From: Spirosoma endbachense
GTDB lineage: Bacteria; Bacteroidota; Bacteroidia; Cytophagales; Spirosomataceae
NCBI RefSeq assembly: GCF_010233585.1
Contig: NZ_CP045997.1
Location: 9,820,808 to 9,884,807, forward strand
Direction of reading: 5' to 3'
Length of the DNA: 64,000 nucleotides
The notes under the pieces are model-generated. The model did no database searches. It had not been told where the DNA came from and saw only the letters and a program-made list of their open reading frames with translations. Positions 33,869-41,460 of this stretch are shown here, in pieces. Position numbers and translations under genes: made by a program. Positions within the stretch are counted from its first letter, which is position 1. Every line of letters starts with the position of its first letter.

Positions 33869-34321
33869 ATGCGCAACTTTATTCTTTTCTGCCTGGCATT
33901 ATCTTTAGCTGCCTGCTCCGGGAAAACTGACGCCGACCAGTCCATACTGAATGAAGCTGCAACATTTCATAATGAAGCGATCAACGTACAGGAACAGGTA
34001 GAACCTCTGATTGATGAGATTGACTCGGTACGTACTGTGCTTATTAAAAAAATGACCCCTGAGGCAAAAATCACGGCCCAATCGCTCGATAGTTTGAAAA
34101 CGGCATTTGAGCAGTGGGAGGAAAATCTGGTAGAAGTGCCCGGCATGAAGCATGAGCATCATCACGAGCATGATAAAGGCCACCACCATCATCATAACAG
34201 CGACACCAAAGATCTTCCTGCCGACCAGATGCGCGATCTACAACAGGCATTTCTGACGAACATCAAACAAATTCAGCAACAAACCCAACAGGCTATGGAA
34301 CAAGCCAAAAGCATACAGTAA
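33869..34321 (+). CDS. His-rich lipoprotein, probably metal-binding
   Basis: A 150-residue lipoprotein (lipobox ALSLAAC, Cys16). The mature chain is a helical coiled-coil-like region (30-90), then the His cluster KHEHHHEHDKGHHHHH (94-109), then a Gln-rich amphipathic helix (120-150). The His cluster is typical of periplasmic zinc or nickel binders. It lies under the site 2 operator and converges with a ZIP transporter gene, stop to stop with a 3 bp gap. A zinc-buffer or delivery role is likely. The family is not recognised, so the call rests on the motif and context. Confidence 0.82.
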   Translation: MRNFILFCLALSLAACSGKTDADQSILNEAATFHNEAINVQEQVEPLIDEIDSVRTVLIKKMTPEAKITAQSLDSLKTAFEQWEENLVEVPGMKHEHHHEHDKGHHHHHNSDTKDLPADQMRDLQQAFLTNIKQIQQQTQQAMEQAKSIQ

Positions 34322-34324
34322 CCG

Positions 34325-35080
34325 TCATTCGAGTGAGGCTAGCCACAGCATCAGCCCAATGCCCATCAGCACGAACAGGCTCTGAAACCACGACATACCG
34401 GATTGATTGGAACGATGTAATTCAGGTATTAAATCGCTGGAAGCCACATAGATGAATCCACCTGCTGCTACCGGCATTAGATAAATCAGATACGCTTCGA
34501 ACCATAGTCCGGCAAGAAGTACGGTACTGATTCCCAAGAGGCATGTTAGAGCCGATAGCAAATTATAAACTACTGCCCGACGGATGCTAAAACCACCATA
34601 GAGCAACGTACCGACATCGCCCACTTCCTGCGGCAATTCGTGCAATAGCAACCCCGCGGTTGTGGCCCAGCCAGCCGTTGGGCTAACTAAAAAACTACCT
34701 GCAATGAGCGTTCCATCAAGGAAGTTATGCAGGGAATCCCCCAGCAAATTCATGGAAATTAACGGCTTTACTACAGCGCCTGTTGTCAGACGTTGGTCAT
34801 GACGCCACCGGATCAGCTTTTCAAGATTAAAAAAGAGAAAGATGCCTGCCAGCACTTCCAGCAAAACAAGCTGAACGTTACCAATTCGCTCGAGTGATTC
34901 GGGTAGCAGGTGCAGAAACGCGTCCCCCAACAACACCCCCGTCGATAAACTGATGAACAGGGGCAACCATTGACGCAACACAACGGACGGAATCAGGTAA
35001 GCGAATCCCCCAACCAGGGCAACACCACAAACCGCCAAACCTGCCAGACTGCTTTGCCCCCAGATTTCCCATCGAATCAA
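34325..35080 (-). CDS. ZIP-family metal transporter
   Basis: Inner-membrane importer of zinc or related divalent ions, 251 residues with about eight helices. The two ZIP metal-site motifs are present: HNFLDG in helix IV (H118, N119, D122) and HELPQEVGD in helix V (H147, E148, E152). There is no ATG in a suitable place. The TTG at 35080 gives a complete first helix, so this is the likely start but is not certain. Convergent with the His-rich lipoprotein and 200 bp from the COG0523 GTPase, the local cluster is about zinc. Confidence 0.88.
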   Translation of the reverse strand: MIRWEIWGQSSLAGLAVCGVALVGGFAYLIPSVVLRQWLPLFISLSTGVLLGDAFLHLLPESLERIGNVQLVLLEVLAGIFLFFNLEKLIRWRHDQRLTTGAVVKPLISMNLLGDSLHNFLDGTLIAGSFLVSPTAGWATTAGLLLHELPQEVGDVGTLLYGGFSIRRAVVYNLLSALTCLLGISTVLLAGLWFEAYLIYLMPVAAGGFIYVASSDLIPELHRSNQSGMSWFQSLFVLMGIGLMLWLASLE

Positions 35081-35280
35081 GTGGGCTGTCAGTATTATAA
35101 TCCGTACGATTTATTTTGGCCGGAGGGGAGTGCTTGGCAATCACGAAAGTACCCAATCGCACGAATGCCCAACCATCAAGTGAAGCCGTTAGACACTCAC
35201 CCTCCCGCAACAAAAGATTTATTGATAAAGAATGTATCCGTATTGCCACCTGCTATCCATTTTCCAGCAGCCATCTTTCA

Positions 35281-36552
35281 TTATTCACTACCCCTTGGAA
35301 AGGGATCGCCAAAAACGCCACCGATTTCCATATGCCTCATTTCCAATTCAGTACATAGACAATCCTGCAACTCTTTTGTGATTTTTTCCGGGTGCAAATC
35401 CTGCCCAATGATGACCAGTTCGTTCTGCCGATCGCCGAAGCGTTTGTGCCAGCCAGATTCTATAGATTGCCGATTTTCCAGAAATGACCCGTACTGGATA
35501 CGTTGAGAAAAAGGCATCGACACCCACCACACACCGGCCGATTCGGCTCGCAGGCTGCCACCAGCCTGACTAAAATTCAGCGCATCATCCGGTCGGGAAG
35601 CCAACCAGAACAATCCTTTACTTCGGAGAATACCTGCCGGGAAATCCGCACTCAGATAGTGCCAGAAGCGCATCGGATGAAATGGTCGCCGGTCGCGGAA
35701 AACAAACGATGAGATCCCGTATTCGTCGGTTTCAGGGGTATGACCTTTGCCGCTTTTCTGATTCTGTATCTCCTGAATCCAGCCTGCTGATTGTGATACT
35801 TCGTCGAAATCAAATCGGCCCGTGTTCAGAATTTCGGTCGGATCGACCTTGCTGAACTGGCTTTCAATAAGTCTGGCTTTAGGGTTCAGTTTTTGCAGAA
35901 TAGCGTTCAGCTCACCTACCTGATAGCGGCTCAACAGATCTGTTTTGTTCAGGATAACGACATCGGCAAACTCGATCTGGTCGGTCAGCAGATTGACAAT
36001 CGTTCGGGTATCTGCCGTGTCTTCATTCAGTTTACGATCATATACAGTATCGATACTGCCGAAATCGCGGGAAAAATTGAACGCATCGACCACCGTTACC
36101 AGAGTGTCAAGGCGGGCAAAGCGCGACAGATCGACCCTATTGTCTTCGTCTATCGAACTATCAGATTGAAAGGTGAAGGTCTGTGCTACAGGCAATGGCT
36201 CCGAAATGCCCGACGACTCAATCAGCAGATAATCGAATCGGCCCTCCGTCGCCAATTTTTCGACCTCAATCATTAAATCCTCGCGCAGCGTGCAGCAGAT
36301 ACAGCCATTCGACATTTCGACCAGTTTTTCTTCTGTGCGCGAGAGCATACCTTCTTGCCTGACGAGCGCTGCATCGACGTTAACTTCGCTCATGTCATTG
36401 ACAATCACGGCTACTTTTAAACCCTGCCGGTTATGAAGTACATGATTGAGGAGTGTTGTTTTTCCGGCTCCCAGAAAACCACTCAATACCGTAACCGGTA
36501 AACGATTATCGACGGGCTTGCCCGCCGTTGCAACAGTAGTTTGACTTGCCAT
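35281..36552 (-). CDS. COG0523 (CobW/ZigA-type) metal-chaperone GTPase
   Basis: G3E GTPase that delivers metal, usually zinc under starvation, to client enzymes. Features: Walker [10 protein letters not shown] (25-33), the metal-binding CxCC motif CICC (84-87) in [18 protein letters not shown] at about 204 and a C-terminal CobW domain (about 305-410, [17 protein letters not shown]). Its 423 residues fit the long Bacteroidota members. The promoter carries a 33 bp palindrome with the GCAAC-N3-GTTGC core. In other bacteria many COG0523 genes are under Zur, which supports a zinc reading; cobalamin or nitrile-hydratase roles are less likely here. Confidence 0.92.
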   Translation of the reverse strand: MASQTTVATAGKPVDNRLPVTVLSGFLGAGKTTLLNHVLHNRQGLKVAVIVNDMSEVNVDAALVRQEGMLSRTEEKLVEMSNGCICCTLREDLMIEVEKLATEGRFDYLLIESSGISEPLPVAQTFTFQSDSSIDEDNRVDLSRFARLDTLVTVVDAFNFSRDFGSIDTVYDRKLNEDTADTRTIVNLLTDQIEFADVVILNKTDLLSRYQVGELNAILQKLNPKARLIESQFSKVDPTEILNTGRFDFDEVSQSAGWIQEIQNQKSGKGHTPETDEYGISSFVFRDRRPFHPMRFWHYLSADFPAGILRSKGLFWLASRPDDALNFSQAGGSLRAESAGVWWVSMPFSQRIQYGSFLENRQSIESGWHKRFGDRQNELVIIGQDLHPEKITKELQDCLCTELEMRHMEIGGVFGDPFPRGSE

Positions 36553-36556
36553 GTGG

Positions 36557-36605
36557 CAAATCTAAAGACTATTTTTCTTTTTGCAACAATGTTGCAAAAA
36601 GAAAA
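36557..36605 (-). promoter_or_regulatory. GCAAC-N3-GTTGC operator and promoter, site 3
   Basis: A perfect palindrome of 16 bp arms around one base (36573-36605), with core TTGCAACAATGTTGCAA. On the minus strand it precedes the -7 box TAGATTTG (36564-36557), which ends 4 bp before the GTPase ATG, again suggesting a leaderless mRNA. Confidence 0.85.
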
Positions 36606-36688
36606 TAACCAAGCCTTCTCCCCAACGATAAATGATTGCTTATCGAGTCTGGTCAATGGCTACGAAATCATAAGGGAAGCTATCCTGT

Positions 36689-37000
36689 CTATTGTTTCTC
36701 AACTTCATCGATAAGTTGTCGAATAACGAATTGCTGTTCAGGTAACAACGAATTCAGGCTACCAGTCAACGATTCTTTAAGCTGCTCCCACTGGTGCGGT
36801 TGCAGAAAAATTAGCTCCGTGGTAAAATCGACCGTGCCCTCCACTTGAGTTTGCCGGTTGCTATTAATCGGCAAATGGGGTGTCAGGGCTTTGATTAACT
36901 GTTGAGAAAGTTCACTACGAATGTATTGATCCAGTGTGTGCTGGGGCACTCGCCCCTCCGTATCCGCTTTCTTGAGGGTTGTAATGGCTTTATAATTCAT
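36689..37000 (-). CDS. Small unknown protein, last gene of the metE operon
   Basis: I do not recognise the family. The 103 residues have no signal peptide or helix long enough for a membrane. The charge pattern is helical (LDQYIRSELSQQLIKALTPH, LPEQQFVIRQLIDEVEKQ) with a central beta-like stretch (VEGTVDFTTELIFL). It starts 27 bp after the hotdog thioesterase stop and is co-directional, so it is likely co-transcribed with it. Confidence 0.6.
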   Translation of the reverse strand: MNYKAITTLKKADTEGRVPQHTLDQYIRSELSQQLIKALTPHLPINSNRQTQVEGTVDFTTELIFLQPHQWEQLKESLTGSLNSLLPEQQFVIRQLIDEVEKQ

Positions 37001-37027
37001 AAGCTCCGTTTGCCGGTATCGCCTGTT

Positions 37028-37429
37028 TTACAAAATGCGGATTGGTTTTTTATCTTCATCCAGCGCAACGAACGTAAACGTACCGTGAATGGCCTGGTGA
37101 CGTTCCATCGAGTACATCTCTTCGACATAAATCTCGACGGCGATTCGGATGCTGGTATTGCCAACATAATCAACCCGGCCGACGAGTTCAATAATGGTAC
37201 CCGCCGGAATGGACTTCGTAAAATTGATTTTATCGGACGATACGGTAACCATGCGCTTACGAGCAAACCGGGTAGCCGCGATAAAGGCAACTTCATCCAT
37301 TAATTGCATGGCAGTACCGCCAAAGAGCGTGTCGTAATGGTTCGTCGTACTGGGAAATACAGCTTTAAATATGCGCGTTTCGGCCGCTGAAATTCGATCC
37401 GCAATGGCGGTTGTTTTGTCAATGCCCAT
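37028..37429 (-). CDS. Acyl-CoA thioesterase, hotdog fold
   Basis: YciA/BACH-type acyl-CoA thioesterase of 133 residues. The catalytic hotdog pattern is clear: TNHYDTLFGGTAMQLMDEVAFIAATRFARKRMVTVS (about 29-64), with the conserved Asn/His and Asp; later VDYVGNTSIRIAVEIYVEE and a final GTFTFVALDEDKKP. It hydrolyses acyl-CoA to the free acid. The acyl length is unknown. The start overlaps the stop of the upstream Cys-rich gene by 11 bp. Confidence 0.9.
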   Translation of the reverse strand: MGIDKTTAIADRISAAETRIFKAVFPSTTNHYDTLFGGTAMQLMDEVAFIAATRFARKRMVTVSSDKINFTKSIPAGTIIELVGRVDYVGNTSIRIAVEIYVEEMYSMERHQAIHGTFTFVALDEDKKPIRIL

Positions 37430-37667
37430 GCAGCAGCTGATTTACTTTCTTCTGGTGGTTAAGTTGATTATATTCCGATCGAAGTACATGCAAACAAGCT
37501 GCGCACAGGCATCCCTGATACAGCGAATTGATATACTGTCGCTGGTCGTCGGTTAGCGTCAGTGTCTGACACTGGCACAGGTTGATACTACCCACGCGGC
37601 ACTCGAAAGAGCGTTGACAGCGAGGGCAAGTCGTATGCTCATGTTTATTGATGGCTATAGCGGTCAT
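37419..37667 (-). CDS. Cysteine-rich CWC-type protein
   Basis: About 82 residues from the ATG at 37667. A TTG at 37697 would add ten residues. The Cys pattern CPRCQRSFECRVGSINLCQC, then GCLCAACL, matches the small cysteine-rich CWC family and likely binds zinc or forms disulfides. It overlaps both neighbours (PAS gene by 23 bp, thioesterase by 11 bp), so it is part of one tightly packed operon. No biochemical role is known for the family. Confidence 0.8.
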   Translation of the reverse strand: MTAIAINKHEHTTCPRCQRSFECRVGSINLCQCQTLTLTDDQRQYINSLYQGCLCAACLHVLRSEYNQLNHQKKVNQLLHGH

Positions 37668-38217
37668 TTGATTCAATTTCCTGTTCAAAGGCAACAAAAT
37701 TAACTACTTGTTTCTGTCGATTAACGATGGGGCGAATAATGATATGACACCAGTATGCTGTCTGATCTTTGCGATAATTCAGTATTCGTTCGTCAACGAT
37801 TTTCTGCTGGTCAATCGCCTTCCTGATCCGCTGCCTCGATGAAGGATCGGTCTTGACTCCCTGCAAAAAATCAGGTCGACGGCCCGTTGCTTCGTGGTTT
37901 TTGTAACCCGTCATTCGCTCGAATTGGTTATTTACATAGCGAATAATCTGCGACGTATCCGTTATAACAATGGCCCAGTCACCACTTATCAAATCACGAC
38001 GGACTGGCGCTGACAGCTCCCAATCATACGTTTTCGCCAACGCCAGCCAACCCGCTGTACCAGTTGATAATGCCGGATTCTGTCTGAACTCCCAACCACC
38101 CCACAACGGTGTGATCTGGGTTACTCGATAGGTGTTCGCTACTTGTTTGTCGTATGGTCCGCAAAAATCCATAATATGGGCGATTAAGGCCTTCTGCCCG
38201 TTTGGACAGAAGGCCAT
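37645..38217 (-). CDS. PAS (LOV-like) domain protein lacking the photoactive cysteine
   Basis: One PAS domain fills about residues 75-180 of 190: WAIVITDTSQIIRYVNNQFE, MTGYKNHEATGRRPDFLQG, then YWCHIIIRPIVNRQKQVVNF. This is the LOV subgroup pattern, in which photoactive LOV domains read GRNCRFLQG. Here the Cys position is Pro (GRRPDFLQG), so the flavin-cysteinyl photocycle is not possible. There is no output domain. The ATG at 38217 lies 6 bp after metE; 38172 is an alternative. A hairpin overlaps the first codons. It is in the B12-riboswitch operon with metE, and the ligand is unknown. Confidence 0.82.
   Translation of the reverse strand: MAFCPNGQKALIAHIMDFCGPYDKQVANTYRVTQITPLWGGWEFRQNPALSTGTAGWLALAKTYDWELSAPVRRDLISGDWAIVITDTSQIIRYVNNQFERMTGYKNHEATGRRPDFLQGVKTDPSSRQRIRKAIDQQKIVDERILNYRKDQTAYWCHIIIRPIVNRQKQVVNFVAFEQEIESNDRYSHQ
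38188..38215. other. Hairpin at the metE-PAS gene junction
   Basis: GGCCTTCTG (38188-38196) and CAGAAGGCC (38207-38215) form a perfect 9 bp stem. On the minus strand it follows the metE stop and includes the first codons of the PAS gene, without a T-run. It may cause partial termination or mask the PAS start. Confidence 0.45.
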
Positions 38218-38223
38218 GACTAG

Positions 38224-40551
38224 TTACACTGTCTCTGTAACTAAATCGCGGGCTGTTTGGGCAGCCTGAACCATATTTTTCAGCGCATCGGCTGTTTCTG
38301 ACCACCGGCGCGTTTTCAATCCACAGTCTGGATTCACCCACAAATTACGGGCGGGCAAAACAGTTGCTGCCTTTTGTAAGAGCTCAACCATTTCGTCAAC
38401 CGTTGGCACACGAGGGCTATGAATGTCATAAACACCGGGGCCTATTTCGTTGGGATAAGCAAATTTTCCGAACGCGTCCAGCAGTTCCATCTGTGATCGG
38501 GACGTTTCAATGGTGATCACATCGGCGTCCAGTTCGGCAATCGCACCAATAATATCGTTGAACTCGGCATAGCACATATGCGTATGGATCTGCGTATGAT
38601 CCTGAACCCCCGAAGCCGCCACCCGAAAAGCCATAACCGCCCAGGCCAGATAAGCGGCCCAGTTCTCCCGGCGCAGCGGAAGTCCTTCCCGCAGAGCAGG
38701 TTCGTCAATCTGAATAACGCCAATACCAGCCGCTTCCAGATCGACAACCTCATCGTGAATAGCCAGCGCAATTTGCAGACAGGTATCCCGACGCGGCTGA
38801 TCGTCGCGCACGAACGACCATTGCAGAATGGTAACTGGCCCAGTGAGCATTCCTTTAAGCGGCTTACTGGTCAACGACTGGGCATATTGCGACCAGCGTA
38901 CGGTCATTGGCGCGGGCCGATGCACATCGCCGTAAATGATTGGTGGTTTCACGCAGCGTGAGCCATAGCTCTGTACCCATCCGTTTTCACTGAACGCGAA
39001 TCCATCGAGTAGCTCGCCGAAATATTCGACCATATCGTTCCGCTCAAACTCACCATGAACCAGTACATCCAGTCCGATTTCTTCCTGCCAGCGAATCGCC
39101 TGCTCAGTTTCGGTTCGAATAAAGTCTTCGTACTGCTCCAGTGTCCTGTCACCTTTCTTGAATTTAGCGCGGTTGGCCCGAACCGCTTCAGTCTGCGGAA
39201 ACGACCCAATCGTCGTTGTTGGGTATAATGGCAATTTGAGCCGATCATGTTGCAGAGCCTGACGCTGGGCAAACGTTCCATGACGACGGGCATCCTGATC
39301 CGTCAGTAATGCCAGACGAGCCTGCACGGTTGGGCGGTTGATAAGCGGTGACTGTCGGCGGGCGACCAACGCGGCCTGATTGGCGACCAGGGCTTCTGTT
39401 GCCTGCCCGTTATTCGGTTCCCGGAACAGCGTAACCAATGTCGAAACCTCATCCAGCTTTTGCCGGGCGAAAGCCAGCCACTGCTTTATTTCGGGCGTCA
39501 GGCTCTTTCCATTGGTTTCTGAATTCAGATCACAGGGAACATGCAGTAATGAACAGGATGGCGCAAGTAACAGGCGCTCGGCTCCTATCGCATCGGCTGC
39601 TCGCTGAATCATAGTCAGCGAATTTTCCAGATCATTGATCCAGATCGTACGCCCATCTACCATACCCAATGACAAACGGGTCTGTTGATTGACGAAATCG
39701 GTTTTTAATAAGTCTTCCAGCTGGCTTGGACACCGGACCAGATCAAGATGCAGGGCATCGACGGGCAGTTGAACCACCAGATTCAGATTAGCCCCATAGC
39801 ATTCGAAGTAGGAGGCCAGCAGGAATTTAAGTTGGGGAAACTGCCCTTTGAGTCGATTATACGTTACAGCAAAAGCTTCCCGCTGCCGATCGGTCAGATC
39901 GAGTGACAGACAGGGCTCATCGATTTGAATCCAATCAGCTCCCAGCGCCTGAAGGCTGGTCAACACCTGTTCATAAACGGGCAACAACCGATCCAGTAAA
40001 TCCAGCCGATCGAAACCAGATTCCTTTTCTTTACCTAAAAGCAGATACGATACGGGGCCGATCAATACGGGTTTTGGCGTTGTGCCGAGCGTTTGTCGGG
40101 CTTCGTCAAATTCGGCAAAAATCGCATCGGAGAAGAGCTCAAACGATTGATCGACCGTAAATTCCGGAACGATGTAATGATAATTGGTATCGAACCACTT
40201 GGTCATTTCCATCGCTTTCAGGTCCAGACCATCCTGCTGATACCCGCGCGCCATGGCAAAGTAAAGCGTCAGCCGGTCAACGTCGGGCCGGTCGAGCAGC
40301 GGCTGAAACCGCTTCGGAATAGCTCCAACGGTCAGGGACATATCCAGTACCTGATCGTAGAACGAGAAGTCGTTGCAGGGAACCAGCGTAATGCCAGCCT
40401 GCTGTTGGGTCAGCCAGTTGTCCTGTCGGATGCGCCGACCGATTTCCTGCAATTGCTGACGTGTGATTTTGTCGGCCCAGAACTGTTCACAGGCCCTTTT
40501 GAGTTCGCGGTGGCTACCGATTCGTGGATAGCCGAGGTTGTGTGCGATCAT
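38224..40551 (-). CDS. metE: Cobalamin-independent methionine synthase
   Basis: MetE transfers a methyl group from methyltetrahydropteroyl-triglutamate to homocysteine, with a zinc ion. I chose the ATG at 40551, giving MIAHNLGYPRIGSHRELK, the family N terminus (775 residues). A frame from 40599 adds 16 unmatched residues. The C-terminal catalytic barrel shows VLVHGEFERNDMVEYFGE, THMCYAEFNDIIGAI (His and Cys zinc ligands), VITIETSRSQME and VNPDCGLKTRRW (last Cys ligand). A cobalamin riboswitch lies upstream, so it is expected to be shut off when B12 is available for MetH. It uses zinc, which fits with the neighbouring zinc genes. Confidence 0.97.
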   Translation of the reverse strand: MIAHNLGYPRIGSHRELKRACEQFWADKITRQQLQEIGRRIRQDNWLTQQQAGITLVPCNDFSFYDQVLDMSLTVGAIPKRFQPLLDRPDVDRLTLYFAMARGYQQDGLDLKAMEMTKWFDTNYHYIVPEFTVDQSFELFSDAIFAEFDEARQTLGTTPKPVLIGPVSYLLLGKEKESGFDRLDLLDRLLPVYEQVLTSLQALGADWIQIDEPCLSLDLTDRQREAFAVTYNRLKGQFPQLKFLLASYFECYGANLNLVVQLPVDALHLDLVRCPSQLEDLLKTDFVNQQTRLSLGMVDGRTIWINDLENSLTMIQRAADAIGAERLLLAPSCSLLHVPCDLNSETNGKSLTPEIKQWLAFARQKLDEVSTLVTLFREPNNGQATEALVANQAALVARRQSPLINRPTVQARLALLTDQDARRHGTFAQRQALQHDRLKLPLYPTTTIGSFPQTEAVRANRAKFKKGDRTLEQYEDFIRTETEQAIRWQEEIGLDVLVHGEFERNDMVEYFGELLDGFAFSENGWVQSYGSRCVKPPIIYGDVHRPAPMTVRWSQYAQSLTSKPLKGMLTGPVTILQWSFVRDDQPRRDTCLQIALAIHDEVVDLEAAGIGVIQIDEPALREGLPLRRENWAAYLAWAVMAFRVAASGVQDHTQIHTHMCYAEFNDIIGAIAELDADVITIETSRSQMELLDAFGKFAYPNEIGPGVYDIHSPRVPTVDEMVELLQKAATVLPARNLWVNPDCGLKTRRWSETADALKNMVQAAQTARDLVTETV

Positions 40552-40718
40552 GTTGTTAATTGATAAAAATGATTGATCGCGTTCGTTGCCGAACTCCATA
40601 CGTCTATCACATTACCAGGACTTTATCAACACGACACACCACACCCATCCCCACCGAAAGAAGAGAAAAGAAGAAGCGGTCAATCTTGATGAAGCCTAAT
40701 AGCGTGTAGGCGCAATCA

Positions 40719-40920
40719 GCAGGGCTAAGGCAAGTCTCCTGGCTTGTGACGGTATTTGCCGTCCTTCTCATCCCTTCACAACGGCGAACCGCTGTTGGAA
40801 CAATGGACATCGAGGGCAAACCCTTTTCTAACGGTCACTGACAGTAGCAACGTCTGCTCGTGATTCTCACACGATTCCTTTTTAATTTCCTGAAGCTCTC
40901 AGGAAAACCATAGCCTGTTT
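40719..40920 (-). promoter_or_regulatory. Cobalamin riboswitch upstream of metE
   Basis: On the minus strand the 3' B12 box AAGCCAGGAGACTTGCC lies at 40745-40729. Further 5' are AAAAAGGAATCGTGTGAGAA, then TCACGAGCAGACGTTGCTAC and TGT, matching the riboswitch core (GGGAA, GGTGNNANTCC, GCNACTGT) at 40884-40840. GGCT and AGCC at the two ends can pair as P1. A 40607-40819 ORF inside it is not a gene. Position is between metE and a divergent operon. Confidence 0.9.
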
Positions 40921-41062
40921 GACGGAAAACAAAGAACGTTGGGGCAAACTAACTGGATTAGCCCGGTAAAAACAAGGAATAAATCAACAAAATGCCCCCT
41001 ATCTGCTTCTATTAACGTTTTTGACTACCTGTTGCATTAACTCATGCTTTACATTTATGCTT

Positions 41063-41389
41063 ATGAAGTTGGTCGTATACCTTTTTTCGTTTTGGCTGTT
41101 GTTGCTGGCGGGTCTCCCCTGTCCGGATGCCGACTGCCATGCGCACGAACGTATAGCCTCTAACACCGCAACTCCTCATTCGACCGACGATCCTGATCAT
41201 GGGCACAAAGCGCCATGTAGCCCATTCTGCCACTGCGCAACCTGTGCTGGCTTTTCCATTCCCCGGATTTTCAGCTACAGCCTGTCCGTTAAGCTGACGA
41301 CCATTTTCCCCATCCGTCAGTTTTTTGCCTATCAGTCTCCCAATCATGCGGATGTGATTCAGTCCGTCTGGCAGCCGCCCAAATTGTAA
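41063..41389 (+). CDS. Small Cys/His-rich exported protein upstream of the TonB receptor, ends in Pro-Pro motif
   Basis: About 108 residues from the ATG at 41063. A hydrophobic N terminus (MKLVVYLFSFWLLLLAGLPC) precedes CPDADCHAHERI, a His/Asp stretch (HSTDDPDHGHKAPC) and CHCATCAGF, then a second hydrophobic segment and the end VWQPPKL. It resembles the DUF6660-like small proteins I associate with metal receptors in Bacteroidota (from memory). It is the first gene of the receptor-CDF operon. Many Cys and His suggest envelope metal binding. A TACATTTA near-match to a -7 box lies just upstream. Confidence 0.72.
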   Translation: MKLVVYLFSFWLLLLAGLPCPDADCHAHERIASNTATPHSTDDPDHGHKAPCSPFCHCATCAGFSIPRIFSYSLSVKLTTIFPIRQFFAYQSPNHADVIQSVWQPPKL

Positions 41390-41460
41390 CCGTTTTTCAT
41401 GGATTTCTTCACGGCCAATCATCCATTGGCTGAATTGTTCCATTGTATTCATCCTACAGA

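Noticed and set aside
40607-40819. A 70-codon minus-strand frame upstream of metE
   Set aside because: It overlaps the cobalamin riboswitch core, so it is part of an RNA leader rather than a gene.
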